Part shown: positions 16,585 to 25,452 of the stretch, in pieces
Layout: each line of letters begins with the position of its first letter
Position numbering within the stretch: position 1 is the first letter of the stretch
NCBI GenBank assembly: GCA_031262595.1
Contig: JAISHI010000028.1
Span: 1-56,435, forward strand
Direction of reading: 5' to 3'
DNA from: Christensenellaceae bacterium
GTDB taxonomy: Bacteria > Bacillota > Clostridia > Christensenellales > UBA1242
Length of the DNA stretch: 56,435 nt
Notes under the pieces: model-generated
Seen by the model: the letters and a program-made list of their open reading frames with translations, nothing else
What the model was told of the DNA's origin: nothing
The model's database searches: none
Position numbers and translations under genes: made by a program

Positions 16585-18031
16585 TAAATCATCGAGAATA
16601 AGCGACCGAACCGCGATAATCTTTTATATAATCCTCTCGGTCGGGATAAAAGTCTTTACGCTGCCGAAAGAATTAAATCTTTTAACGGCGATTTTAGGCG
16701 CTGTTTTCGAGTTTTTGCTACTCGCGTTAATGCTATTTTTAATAAGACTTAAAATCTCGCCGCTTATAAATAAGTTTTTGCTTTTTATTTTTGGCGCAAT
16801 TTTAGGGCTTCAAGTTTGGTTCATAATTCGCGATTTAAACCTCTTTGTTTTTAATAGGCTCTTCGAGGAATTTTCGCCGATTATATATTTCGCCCTGCTC
16901 GGCTTGTTTTTCCTTTTTATCGTTTCTTCGAAACCGCAATCCGTTTTCCGTTCGGCGGAAATTTTATGGCCGCTACTCTTATTAGGCATAGTCGTTTGCG
17001 TTGCGCCGCCGTCGCTAGAAATTACTGCGAAACTCCCCGAATTCGAGGCGTTTAACGTTTTAAATTTCATAAAAGTCTTGCCTTATTTCTCCGCGCCCCT
17101 TTTCCTTTTTATATTTAAAGATAACTTAGTTCGAAATAAGGGTTTTAATAAAAAATTTATTTTATATTCGATAGGTTCGCTTTTATTTTTCGTTTTCTTC
17201 GTTTTTTTATTTCATAACATCGCGGGCGCGTTAGCCGAAACAAAAGACATCGCCCCGCTCGGCATAACGGTTTACGCCTCCTATTTAATCCAAAACGGCG
17301 AGTTCGATTTCCTGCTAATCTCGATTATGCTGTTGCATTTGCTTTATTGCCTTGCGCTCGTTTTTTGCGCGATTGGTTGGGCATTTCGGCAACTCTTTGG
17401 ACTAGAAAATGCCGAACCGAAAGAATATAACCCGAAAACAACAAACATCTTCAAAAAACTTTGGCATAACAAAATCAAAATTCTTTGTTTCGTCGCGCTT
17501 ATCGTTATGCTACCTACGGTCGGAACAAAACCCGACGCAACTCAAAATAAGTTAATCGCGACGACGCTAGCGTTTAGTTTTGAGGACGACGAAATCTCTT
17601 GCGCGGTTGTCGCGTTAAATACCAATAAACAAGGCGAAAACGACGAAAAATTTAAAGTTTATGACGGCTCCGGCGAAAATATCGACGCGGCTCTAAAAAA
17701 CATTACCGAGAATACGGGCAAAGAAATCGCGCTCGCGCATTGCTGCGTTCTCGTTTTAAACGAAAATTTAGGGGGCGAGAAAACAGTTCAAATCCTAAGT
17801 GAATACGCAACGAAAACCGAACTAGCGAACAGTTGCGCCGTTCTTAAAACGCAAAGCGATATAAAAGAACTCTTTAAGGCCGACGCGAAAGAGCGCAGGC
17901 TCTCGCAAATCGCCGAACACACCCAAGAAAAAATAAAATCGCCCATAAATATTGAGCGATATTATAAAGATTATTTGGCGGACGGCGTTTTGCCGGAATT
18001 TATCTCAGTCGGATTGGACAACCTTGATTAA
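16577..18031 (+). CDS. Fused GerAB-type permease and GerAC N-terminal domain
   Basis: 484 aa. Residues about 10-290 form about ten membrane helices like the GerAB spore-germination permease. After another hydrophobic segment (about 298-315), residues 320-440 read like domain 1 of GerAC: YDGSGENIDAALKNITENTG and IALAHCCVLVLNENL match its characteristic core. Separate GerAC lipoproteins are about 370 aa with a lipobox; here no lipobox is seen and domains 2 and 3 are absent. The hydrophobic segment could replace the lipid anchor. It overlaps gerAA by 8 nt, and the 3' end overlaps ylxR by 4 nt convergently. Confidence 0.75.
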   Translation: MVNKSSRISDRTAIIFYIILSVGIKVFTLPKELNLLTAILGAVFEFLLLALMLFLIRLKISPLINKFLLFIFGAILGLQVWFIIRDLNLFVFNRLFEEFSPIIYFALLGLFFLFIVSSKPQSVFRSAEILWPLLLLGIVVCVAPPSLEITAKLPEFEAFNVLNFIKVLPYFSAPLFLFIFKDNLVRNKGFNKKFILYSIGSLLFFVFFVFLFHNIAGALAETKDIAPLGITVYASYLIQNGEFDFLLISIMLLHLLYCLALVFCAIGWAFRQLFGLENAEPKEYNPKTTNIFKKLWHNKIKILCFVALIVMLPTVGTKPDATQNKLIATTLAFSFEDDEISCAVVALNTNKQGENDEKFKVYDGSGENIDAALKNITENTGKEIALAHCCVLVLNENLGGEKTVQILSEYATKTELANSCAVLKTQSDIKELFKADAKERRLSQIAEHTQEKIKSPINIERYYKDYLADGVLPEFISVGLDNLD

Positions 18032-18294
18032 CTTATTCGGGTCGGTGCTAACTTCAAAGATAATTCGGTATATAACTGCTCCGGAACCCCCGTTTTAAAA
18101 CTTCGGTTGAACGCGCGCGTTTTAATGGCTTTGGTTATACATTCTCTGCAAACGCTAGCGCCTCTGCCGTTTGCGTTGCCTTTTTCGTCAACCGCGAACT
18201 TAAAACCGTTATCCGTTTTTTCGCGATAAACGCGGATTAGGTCTTTTGCGTCAAACCTTTTTCGACAACAGCAACAAATTCTTTGTTTTTCCAT
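18028..18294 (-). CDS. ylxR: YlxR (RnpM) family RNA-binding protein
   Basis: 88 aa. The conserved core RVYREK, GNANGRGASVC and CITKA is present, with extra N-terminal cysteines (CCCCRKRF). In Bacillus the homologue binds RNase P RNA. It lies 3 bp after nusA, as in the standard nusA-ylxR-infB order, but infB does not follow; the next gene is convergent gerBC. Confidence 0.9.
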   Translation of the reverse strand: MEKQRICCCCRKRFDAKDLIRVYREKTDNGFKFAVDEKGNANGRGASVCRECITKAIKTRAFNRSFKTGVPEQLYTELSLKLAPTRIS

Positions 18295-18297
18295 AGG

Positions 18298-19392
18298 CTA
18301 TTCACCAAGATTTAGTTCATAAGCGAAACTTGCGTCTTCCTCGCGCGCCTTGTCCTCGCTCTTAACGTCGATTCGCCAGCCTGTTAATTTCGCCGCCAAC
18401 CTAACGTTCATGCCTTGCTTGCCGATTGCGAGCGAGAGTTTGTCGTTTGGAACGATAACGCGGGCGTGTTTTTCCTCCGCTAGCGCCTCAACTCTTAAAA
18501 CAGGGCTTGGCGAAATTGCCGCCGAAACGAATTCGAGCGGATCTTCGCTCCAAGGGATAATATCGATTTTCTCTGGCGCAATTTCGCGCAAAACGTTATT
18601 TATGCGAACGCCTTTCGCGCCAACGCAAGCGCCAACAGGGTCGAGGTTCATGATTTCCGTTGCGACCGCGATTTTCGTTCTATAACCTGCCTCGCGCGCA
18701 ATAGATTTAATCTCAATCTCGCCTTTTTCGATTTCAGGAACTTCCAACTCGAAAAGTTTACGCACGAAATTTGGGTTAACGCGCGAAACTAAAATCTCGC
18801 TGCGGTCCTCCATATTTTTAACGGTTGGGATATAAACTTTAATAAAATCGCCGGGCTTGAAATTTTGACCTTTAATGCTGTTGCGCTCGTCTAAAACGCC
18901 CTCGATTTTGGATTCTGGGATTTCTAAATAATATTTTTCGCCATCTTGTTTTCTGACCATAGCCGTAACGATTTTATCCTCGTGCGCCGAGATTTCCGCC
19001 ATTGTTGCATTACGAACGCGCTCGCGGCCTTTTTGTTGAAGGACTTGCTTAACAGTTATCGCAGCAACGCGCCCGAAATCTTTGATATTTTCCTCTTGGC
19101 TAATAACGTCGCCGACTTTCGCGTCTTTTCGAACTCGTTGCGCGTCCTCGAGCGTTATTTCCTTATCGAAATCCATCTCGTCATAATAATCCTCAACGAC
19201 GGTTTGATACGAGAACAACCTTATCGTTCCCTTTTCGGCGTCGAGTTCAACGCGCATATTTTTCGCCTCGCCCGAAACCTTCTTCATCGCAGGCGCAAGT
19301 GCCTCCTCCAAATCCTTAACGATTTCCTCGGTTGTTAGCCCCTTTTCGAGCGCCATTGCGTCGAGTGCGCTAAAAAATTCTTTTGATTGCAT
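18298..19392 (-). CDS. nusA: Transcription factor NusA
   Basis: 364 aa. N-terminal RNA-polymerase-binding domain (1-125), S1 domain (about 135-200) and two KH domains (about 205-340, with VGACVGAKGVRINNV and LAIGKQGMNVRLAAKL). The C-terminal AR repeats of enteric NusA are missing, as is normal for Bacillota. AAAGGAGAAAAC precedes the ATG. A hairpin in the leader suggests attenuation. Confidence 0.95.
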   Translation of the reverse strand: MQSKEFFSALDAMALEKGLTTEEIVKDLEEALAPAMKKVSGEAKNMRVELDAEKGTIRLFSYQTVVEDYYDEMDFDKEITLEDAQRVRKDAKVGDVISQEENIKDFGRVAAITVKQVLQQKGRERVRNATMAEISAHEDKIVTAMVRKQDGEKYYLEIPESKIEGVLDERNSIKGQNFKPGDFIKVYIPTVKNMEDRSEILVSRVNPNFVRKLFELEVPEIEKGEIEIKSIAREAGYRTKIAVATEIMNLDPVGACVGAKGVRINNVLREIAPEKIDIIPWSEDPLEFVSAAISPSPVLRVEALAEEKHARVIVPNDKLSLAIGKQGMNVRLAAKLTGWRIDVKSEDKAREEDASFAYELNLGE

Positions 19393-19404
19393 TTTTGTTT
19401 TCTC

Positions 19405-19487
19405 CTTTTTTTAAACGAAAGGCTCTTCGCGGGAAAGAGCCTTCAGTATTAATATTTTTATTATAACATAACTTTTAACTTTTGCAA
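19405..19487 (-). promoter_or_regulatory. nusA promoter and leader hairpin (possible attenuator)
   Basis: Minus strand TTGCAA (19487-19482), 16 bp, TATAAT (19465-19460). About 20 nt later a strong hairpin pairs GGCTCTT with AAGAGCC (about 19438-19417) and is followed by TTTCGTTT before the Shine-Dalgarno. As NusA itself affects hairpin-dependent pausing and termination, autogenous attenuation is a natural hypothesis. Confidence 0.55.
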
Positions 19488-19562
19488 CATTTTTTTAATT
19501 ATTTTTAATAACCCTATTGTTATATCTTATTATTTGTGTTATATAAATAATAAGGAGAATAA

Positions 19563-20354
19563 ATGAAACTTACTAAAACAGCAGACAACTTCAATAAAGG
19601 ACAAGCATCGAATTTTGTTCAAGACTATGTTGCGCAAAACTCAGGTGCGATTGACCCCGAACTTCTGAAAATTATGGAAGATTTTGATAGAGTTTGGGAG
19701 GCCATTAAACGGGGCGATTTATCCTTTGGCGATGAGGATGAATACGGCCGGTCATTCTTAGATATGGGTGCGCATGATGGCGGTAATTATCACGGTGATC
19801 CTGGCGATGATTATAGCTACAAAGATCAAAAAGGTTTTGAGATTGAGTTCGATGACGCTATTATTACGTTAAGTTATCAAAACGGTCCGCTACAGTTTAT
19901 AGAAAAAAAGCCCGCTATAGAAGGCCCCTACCCTAAAAAACCCAAGTATCACACCGGTCCATTTTTTGAAATTCAATACCTACCACCGAATGGGGGGTGG
20001 CCTCAGCAAAATTTTTCTTTCCCGTTGTATGCAATAAAGAGTCTTTCTGAATATGAAAAGGCTACTCTACATAGACGGGAAGGTTCTTTTAAGGCTCGAG
20101 GTAATGAAGAAATCATGAAATTCTTACGAATACTGAGCAAGGACTTAGCGAATATCTACAACGAAAAAAATAAGCAAAACTTAGCAAGTTTTAAATCTCA
20201 TATACGAGAAGCTCAAAAACTCGCAGGCAAAATAATGTCAGATAAATTTTTCGCAACTCTATCCCCTAGAAACAAAGAATTAGTCTCAAAAGTATATCAA
20301 TCTTTAAATACAAAACCACAAACTCACGAAGAAGAATCCCTAACAAAAGAATAA
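19563..20354 (+). CDS. Hypothetical soluble protein
   Basis: 263 aa with AATAAGGAG upstream and a TTGTTA-17-TATATA promoter about 20 bp before that. No signal peptide or membrane helix. An acidic, Gly/Asp-rich stretch lies near residues 55-90, an FEIQYLPPNGGWP segment near 140, and a helical C-terminal third. I do not recognise the family. Codon use is more relaxed than in nearby housekeeping genes, and it lies beside the KilA-N insertion, so it is probably accessory. Confidence 0.6.
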   Translation: MKLTKTADNFNKGQASNFVQDYVAQNSGAIDPELLKIMEDFDRVWEAIKRGDLSFGDEDEYGRSFLDMGAHDGGNYHGDPGDDYSYKDQKGFEIEFDDAIITLSYQNGPLQFIEKKPAIEGPYPKKPKYHTGPFFEIQYLPPNGGWPQQNFSFPLYAIKSLSEYEKATLHRREGSFKARGNEEIMKFLRILSKDLANIYNEKNKQNLASFKSHIREAQKLAGKIMSDKFFATLSPRNKELVSKVYQSLNTKPQTHEEESLTKE

Positions 20355-20364
20355 AGTAAACTAA

Positions 20365-20415
20365 CTAGTCTTTCTTTAACGAAGCCTTCAATTTCGCTAA
20401 TGAATCGATAATATT
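20365..20415 (-). repeat. Orphan copy of the 3' tail of the 21373 gene
   Basis: Seventeen codons that encode NIIDSLAKLKASLKKD and a stop, exactly the C-terminus of the membrane-protein gene at 21373-22131. The two copies differ at 12 of 51 bases and every difference is synonymous. The orphan is preceded by an in-frame stop, so it is not translated as part of a gene. It flanks the KilA-N gene on the distal side. Confidence 0.85.
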
Positions 20416-20429
20416 TTACAGCCATTCTA

Positions 20430-21248
20430 TTATGCCTTTGGCAAATATAGTTTATTCTCTGCTTTTATCAAACTTACTAATTGTTGTTTTGCCATTTCAT
20501 TTAATTTCAAAAGCCGCTCACTTTGCTCAATTTTGTCTTTGATTAAAATGGCATTATAACTTTCGAGGTTAGCCAAAACTAATAGCTGATGCATGTTTGC
20601 ATAATCGCGCATATTCCCCAATTTATCGGGATTTTCTTTTCGCCATTCGCCTGCGGTTATTCCAAATAATGCGGTATTTAATAAATCCGCCTCGTCAGCA
20701 TACTTAAACGATATTTGACTTGGGTTTAATGTCGGGACAATTAAGTTATCTTTTATGGCGTCAGTGTGAATAGTGTAATTAAGTTTCGCTAACTCTCGTT
20801 TGGCTGTCCACTCGATTTGTGTCTGCTCTTGTTGTTTTAATCGTTCAAACTCCATTACCATATAGAGTTCAAATTCGACTGAAAGCCACGACGCGAACTT
20901 GAAAGCAATATCTTTGTGTGCGTATGTTCCGCCGCCATTGCCGGATTTCGAGAAAATTCCAACGGCGTTTGTCGTTTCGACCCATTTCTTTGGCGACAAT
21001 AAAAACGAGTTCTCACCCGAACCTAGTTGCAACCCCTCAAATTCGAGGGGTTTGAAATCAGGATTATGCAATCTTTCCCAAACGCCAAGATAGTCGATTG
21101 TGTTGCGCGTTCGCATCCAATTCGAAATAACCTTGTCCGGCTCGTTTGTTCTAAACCGCGCTATGTCCGTAAGACATATATAATCGTAATCGTTTTTGTG
21201 TTTGTAGTTAATCTCGATATTTTGAACGACCATCTTTTTATTTGCCAT
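20430..21248 (-). CDS. KilA-N domain protein
   Basis: About 272 aa from the ATG at 21248. A KilA-N DNA-binding domain is recognisable over residues about 10-115: YICLTDIARFR, VISNWMRTRNTIDYLG, and the end signature GGTYAHKDIAFKFASWLS. KilA-N proteins are typical of phages and mobile islands and often act as regulators or antirepressors. The C-terminal half is helical and of unknown role. A TATTAT box ends 5 nt before the ATG. The gene lies between two copies of the tail of the neighbouring gene, which suggests it arrived by insertion. Confidence 0.85.
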   Translation of the reverse strand: MANKKMVVQNIEINYKHKNDYDYICLTDIARFRTNEPDKVISNWMRTRNTIDYLGVWERLHNPDFKPLEFEGLQLGSGENSFLLSPKKWVETTNAVGIFSKSGNGGGTYAHKDIAFKFASWLSVEFELYMVMEFERLKQQEQTQIEWTAKRELAKLNYTIHTDAIKDNLIVPTLNPSQISFKYADEADLLNTALFGITAGEWRKENPDKLGNMRDYANMHQLLVLANLESYNAILIKDKIEQSERLLKLNEMAKQQLVSLIKAENKLYLPKA

Positions 21249-21372
21249 AAAAAATAATATCAATAAATTAAGGTTTTGTCATCAGTTTTATAGTGTAAGG
21301 TTTATCGAAAAATCAAGCGCACACTTAAGTATAAGTAGCAGCAACTGGAAACCCTTATTAAAACGAACCCGC

Positions 21373-22131
21373 CTAATCTTTTTTAAGCGACGCTTTAAGT
21401 TTCGCAAGCGAATCGATAATGTTTTGCGAGTTTGTCGCGACTATCGCATCTTTTTCAGTTTTCGTGGTCGACTTCGCCTCGATTGTGTCAACGATTTGCG
21501 TTGTTGTTGTCGTTATCGGTTTAACTTTTGTCGTCGTTTCCTTAACCGCAACGACTTTCATCGCCCCCGCATTAAAACTCTCAGGCGCGCTGACCTCAAA
21601 ATCGTTCTCGCGCTTGCCTTCCGTTATCTCGATGTCTTTTTGGCGTTGGCGCTCGATTTTCGCCTCTAACTTTTTAATGTTTTCGAGTTTCTTTTCCGCG
21701 GCTTTGTCCTCTTCATTTTTAGGTTCTTCCTCTATATTCCAGCCCTTCTTCGCACCCTCTCCCAAGCATTTAACTTTACATCGGCAAACAATAAACAAAC
21801 TAAACAGCCATAAAACAAACCCAACAACGATAACCATTAAAACTGGGAACGCCATATCCGCTAAAACTGCGCCGATTATGAGCTTTGTTATCCCTGCGTT
21901 AAATAAAATAACGAAAAACGAGAACGCGAGATACGCAAACGCCGCGCCGACGATGAGCTTCTTCGAATTTTTAAAGAAAACGCAGCATTTCTTCCCTCCC
22001 CTGATATACTTCGCGAGCGCAATAACGCAAACTATAAGCGTCGCTAAAATAAGCAAAACGCCGAGATAAATAACCCAATCAGGGCTGACTTCGCCGAAAA
22101 ACTTTTCGAATCTTCCTCTTATGTTGTCCAT
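21373..22131 (-). CDS. Membrane protein of unknown function with a coiled-coil tail
   Basis: 252 aa. Three membrane helices at about residues 18-40, 52-75 and 85-115 (the last with VLMVIVVGFVLWLFSLFIV), a charged coiled coil at 135-165, then a Thr/Lys-rich linker and the tail NIIDSLAKLKASLKKD. The family is not recognised. A diverged copy of its last 16 codons lies 950 bp downstream, beyond the KilA-N gene. folD follows 3 bp away in the leftward direction of the window's right side (folD ends at 22135), but folD is transcribed first, so they may share a transcript. Confidence 0.6.
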   Translation of the reverse strand: MDNIRGRFEKFFGEVSPDWVIYLGVLLILATLIVCVIALAKYIRGGKKCCVFFKNSKKLIVGAAFAYLAFSFFVILFNAGITKLIIGAVLADMAFPVLMVIVVGFVLWLFSLFIVCRCKVKCLGEGAKKGWNIEEEPKNEEDKAAEKKLENIKKLEAKIERQRQKDIEITEGKRENDFEVSAPESFNAGAMKVVAVKETTTKVKPITTTTTQIVDTIEAKSTTKTEKDAIVATNSQNIIDSLAKLKASLKKD

Positions 22132-22134
22132 TTT

Positions 22135-22986
22135 TTATTTTTCTCCCTTGATTATTTTATAAGCCGTTAAGATATTATCTAATAAAAACGCGATTGTTAG
22201 TGGACCTACGCCACCGGGAACTGGGGTTATGACGCTGGCTTTTTTCGAAAGCCTCTCGAAATCGCAATCGCCCACAATCTTCCCGTCGCCCAAGCGATTT
22301 ATCCCAACGTCAACGACAACAACGCCTTTTTTAACCATATCTGCGGTTAGAAGGTTCGGGCAACCAGCCGCAACGACGATAACATCCGCGGTTTTTGTCC
22401 ACGTTTTAAGGTTTTTAGTTTTTTTATGGCAAACCGAAACAGTCGCGTCCTTGGCTTGGAGTAAGAGCGCGGTCGGTTTCCCGACGATTAAACTTCTCCC
22501 AATAACGCAAACGTTCGCGCCCGCGAGTTCGACGCCCACGGTTTTTAAAATATGTAAAATCCCTTTGGCGGTACAAGGCGCTAGAACAGGCTTTTCCTCG
22601 CAAAGTCGCCCGAAATTCTCGCAAGTCAGCCCGTCAACGTCTTTTCGTGGGTCGATTTTTGAAATAACTTCGCGCGCGTTTAGGTGCGCAGGCAACGGTA
22701 GTTGAACCAAAATCCCGCAAACAACTTCGTCCGCGGATAACTTTTCGATAAGCGCGTTAATCTCGGCTTGCGTCGTTTCCGACGGCAAAGTGAAGAGCCG
22801 CATCTCAATCCCCGCCTCTTCGCAAGCCTTTTTCTTATTCGCAACATAAATCTTGCTGCTCTCATTATCGCCAACTAGAACGCCCGCAAAAACAACGCGC
22901 CCGCCGCCTTCGTTTATCTTTTGAACTTCCGCGCGAACCTCCTCGCGCAATTTTTTCGCAAGTGCCTTTCCGTCAACGACTATCAT
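22135..22986 (-). CDS. folD: Methylenetetrahydrofolate dehydrogenase/cyclohydrolase FolD
   Basis: 283 aa. It interconverts 5,10-methylene- and 10-formyl-tetrahydrofolate with NADP. Visible are the catalytic Lys/Tyr region (SKIYVANKKKACEEAGI), DVDGLTCENFGRL, the NADP-site VIGRSLIVGKP and the C-terminal PVPGGVGPLTIAFLLDN. I take the start at 22986: TTGCAA-17-TATAGT ends 7 nt before it, and the ORF-track extension upstream is not FolD sequence. Confidence 0.96.
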   Translation of the reverse strand: MIVVDGKALAKKLREEVRAEVQKINEGGGRVVFAGVLVGDNESSKIYVANKKKACEEAGIEMRLFTLPSETTQAEINALIEKLSADEVVCGILVQLPLPAHLNAREVISKIDPRKDVDGLTCENFGRLCEEKPVLAPCTAKGILHILKTVGVELAGANVCVIGRSLIVGKPTALLLQAKDATVSVCHKKTKNLKTWTKTADVIVVAAGCPNLLTADMVKKGVVVVDVGINRLGDGKIVGDCDFERLSKKASVITPVPGGVGPLTIAFLLDNILTAYKIIKGEK

Positions 22987-22993
22987 ATACGAT

Positions 22994-23022
22994 ACTATAA
23001 CAAAAACCTTGCGAGATTGCAA
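22994..23022 (-). promoter_or_regulatory. Promoter of folD, leaderless type
   Basis: Minus strand TTGCAA, 17 bp, TATAGT, 7 nt, ATG. The -35 arm overlaps a small dyad (CCTTGCAATCTCGCAAGG) that also sits 30 bp after pheT and could act as its terminator stem. Confidence 0.7.
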
Positions 23023-23054
23023 GGTTCTTATAGCGTTTTTGTTGGCGAGTAAAA

Positions 23055-25451
23055 CTATTCCTCTAAAATTAAGCCATTGGACCTGCCGAGGTCGGCGATT
23101 TTTTCCCAAACGGAATGAATGTCGTCGCCGGCGAGTGTCTTTTCGTTCGAGCCGACAATATATTCGAGGGTGTATTTATTGTTTTTATCTTCATCGACGA
23201 AAACGTCTTTAAGGCGCCAAGAAATAATGTATTCATCGTTTAGTTCCTTAAAAATATCCTCAACTTTGCCGTAAATTTCTTTTGTTGTCCAAGTAAAATC
23301 TAAGGTTGTTTTCGGATATTTCGAAACGCGCGTTGCCTTTTCGGTGTGGGTCGGTAAATTCGCGATAAGCCCTAAATTAAGTTCGATTGCGGCGACGCCG
23401 AGTTTATTGTCGATTTTGCCCGCAACTTCGGGGTGGATTATCCCGATCTCGCCAACCGCCACTTCGCCAGCGAAAACTTTCGCGTTGTTTTTCGGGTGGA
23501 AATATAACTTCTCCGCCCCGCCTAGCTCAAACTTAACGGCGAACCCCTGCGTTTCGAAAAATGCGCGAACGGAATTCGCAAGGTCGCTATATATAGAAGA
23601 GTTTTGCGTTTCTTTTTCTTTTGATCCAACAAGCGCCGAGAAGATAACCTCCTCGATAGCATGCCCGTCGGTTTTAAGCTGGCTCCAAACCTTCCCTATC
23701 TCGCAAATTCGGATTTGTTTATGCGCCTTATTTTTAACCGCAACGGCTAAGAGGCTCGGCGTAAGTTCGCTTCGAAGTTCGTCGTCGCCTTTAACGGAAT
23801 TATTTACGATTTTAAGATAACTTTTCGTCTCGACGCCTAGGTTTTTTAAGATTTTGCTGTCATTAACGGTATAGGTTTGAACTTCGCAAAAGCCTTTTGA
23901 AACAAAAAAATCTAAAATCGCGCGCTCGGTTAAAGCAATCTTGCGCTTTATAACAGGCTTTATTTCAAGTTTCGGCGCGGTTGGAACGATATTTTGGTAG
24001 CCATACATTCGAACGATTTCCTCGTAAATATCTTGAATGCCGTTGATGTCCTTCGTTGCTCGCCAAGACGGAACGCCAACGCGAACGAGGTCGCCGCTTA
24101 AGTAAGCCTTAAACCCGAGCGCCCAAAGTTTTTTCGAGAGCATATTATGGTCGATTTTAAAGCCGCAAAAGCGTTCGAGGTCGCGCCGCGAAATCGTAAT
24201 TTCCTTTTCCTCGTAGTTTTGACCCTCTCGAGTCCAAGCCGATGCAACCCTCGCCTCTTTATCATGTTTCCAAATCAAATAAAGCGCGCGCTCGGCGGCG
24301 AGTTTATTAAGTTCTGGGTCAAGGCTTTTCTCGTATCGCGCCGACGCATCGGTTCGTATTCCGAGCTTCGTCGCGGTTTTCCTAACCGATGCCGCGTCAA
24401 ACGTCGCGAACTCTAAAATCGTGTCGGTTGTATCCCCCGAAATTTCGCTGTCCTTTCCGCCCATAACGCCAGCAATCGCAACCGGTTTCCCGTCGCTTTT
24501 GATAAACAAAATCTCGCTCTCGGGAAGAACTTCATGCCCTTTAAGCGTCGAAAACTTCTCGTTGCTGTTAACGTTTCCGATACTTATCGCGCCGATTTTT
24601 CGCGCATCGAACGCGTGCATAGGCTGCCCGAGTTCAAGCATTATATAATTCGTTAGGTCAACCAAAAAACTATGCGCGTTTATTCCGCAATAAAATAATC
24701 GCGTTTGCATTTCTAGCGGCGCTTTCGCCCTTTGAACGTTATCGACGCGAATCGCGCCATAACTTAAACAATTCTTCTCGTCCTCGATTTTTATCGAAAG
24801 TTTTGGCAGTTCCTCGAACTCGGCGAGGTCTTTAAATTTAACAGGTTGCAAAATCTTATCGTCCTTCGGGTTAAACGAACGCAAATGCCTATCGAAAACC
24901 GCCGAGAGTTCGCGCGCCATGCCATAATGCCCCCAAAGGTCTGGGCGGTTCGTTAGCGATTTATTATCGACCTCGATAATGCTGTCGAACGCAAACGGCA
25001 AAACCTCGTTAATAGGTAAACCAATTTTCGCACTCGGTTTTAGCTCGATTATCCCGTCGTTATCGTTTGAAATCCCAATCTCCGCGCCCGAAACACACAT
25101 TCCGTTGCTCTCGTAGCCCGCGATTTTGGCTTTTTCGATAACGAGCCCGTTAACATTCGCGCCGATTGTCGCCAATAAAACCTTAATCCCTTTTCTCGCG
25201 TTGGGCGCACCGCAAACAACATCGAGTATTTTATCCTCACCGACTTTAACCTTTAAAAGGTGTAGTTTTTGGCTGTTTGGGTGAGCCTCGCAAGAAATTA
25301 TCTCTGCGGAAACGATACCCGAAAGGTTCTCGCCTTTTTTTTCGATGCCCTCAGCTTCGGCGATTTGCAAGGTTATATATTTCTCAACTTCCTCCGGCGA
25401 AATCCCGCGCAAATCAACAAACTCCGCTAACCAATTATAAGAATATTTCAT
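23055..25451 (-). CDS. pheT: Phenylalanyl-tRNA synthetase beta chain
   Basis: 798 aa, full length. N-terminal tRNA-binding domain (about 40-150), B3/B4 editing domain (about 210-370, with HAFDARKIG), B5 domain (about 395-470), core (to about 690) and the C-terminal ferredoxin-like anticodon-binding domain (about 705-798, RVSKYPKTTLDFT). It starts one base after the pheS stop; together they form the alpha2beta2 enzyme. Confidence 0.96.
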   Translation of the reverse strand: MKYSYNWLAEFVDLRGISPEEVEKYITLQIAEAEGIEKKGENLSGIVSAEIISCEAHPNSQKLHLLKVKVGEDKILDVVCGAPNARKGIKVLLATIGANVNGLVIEKAKIAGYESNGMCVSGAEIGISNDNDGIIELKPSAKIGLPINEVLPFAFDSIIEVDNKSLTNRPDLWGHYGMARELSAVFDRHLRSFNPKDDKILQPVKFKDLAEFEELPKLSIKIEDEKNCLSYGAIRVDNVQRAKAPLEMQTRLFYCGINAHSFLVDLTNYIMLELGQPMHAFDARKIGAISIGNVNSNEKFSTLKGHEVLPESEILFIKSDGKPVAIAGVMGGKDSEISGDTTDTILEFATFDAASVRKTATKLGIRTDASARYEKSLDPELNKLAAERALYLIWKHDKEARVASAWTREGQNYEEKEITISRRDLERFCGFKIDHNMLSKKLWALGFKAYLSGDLVRVGVPSWRATKDINGIQDIYEEIVRMYGYQNIVPTAPKLEIKPVIKRKIALTERAILDFFVSKGFCEVQTYTVNDSKILKNLGVETKSYLKIVNNSVKGDDELRSELTPSLLAVAVKNKAHKQIRICEIGKVWSQLKTDGHAIEEVIFSALVGSKEKETQNSSIYSDLANSVRAFFETQGFAVKFELGGAEKLYFHPKNNAKVFAGEVAVGEIGIIHPEVAGKIDNKLGVAAIELNLGLIANLPTHTEKATRVSKYPKTTLDFTWTTKEIYGKVEDIFKELNDEYIISWRLKDVFVDEDKNNKYTLEYIVGSNEKTLAGDDIHSVWEKIADLGRSNGLILEE

Positions 25452-25452
25452 G

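Noticed and set aside
22987-23109. N-terminal extension of FolD in the ORF track
   Set aside because: Overlaps pheT and the folD promoter; FolD homology begins at MIVVDGKALA.
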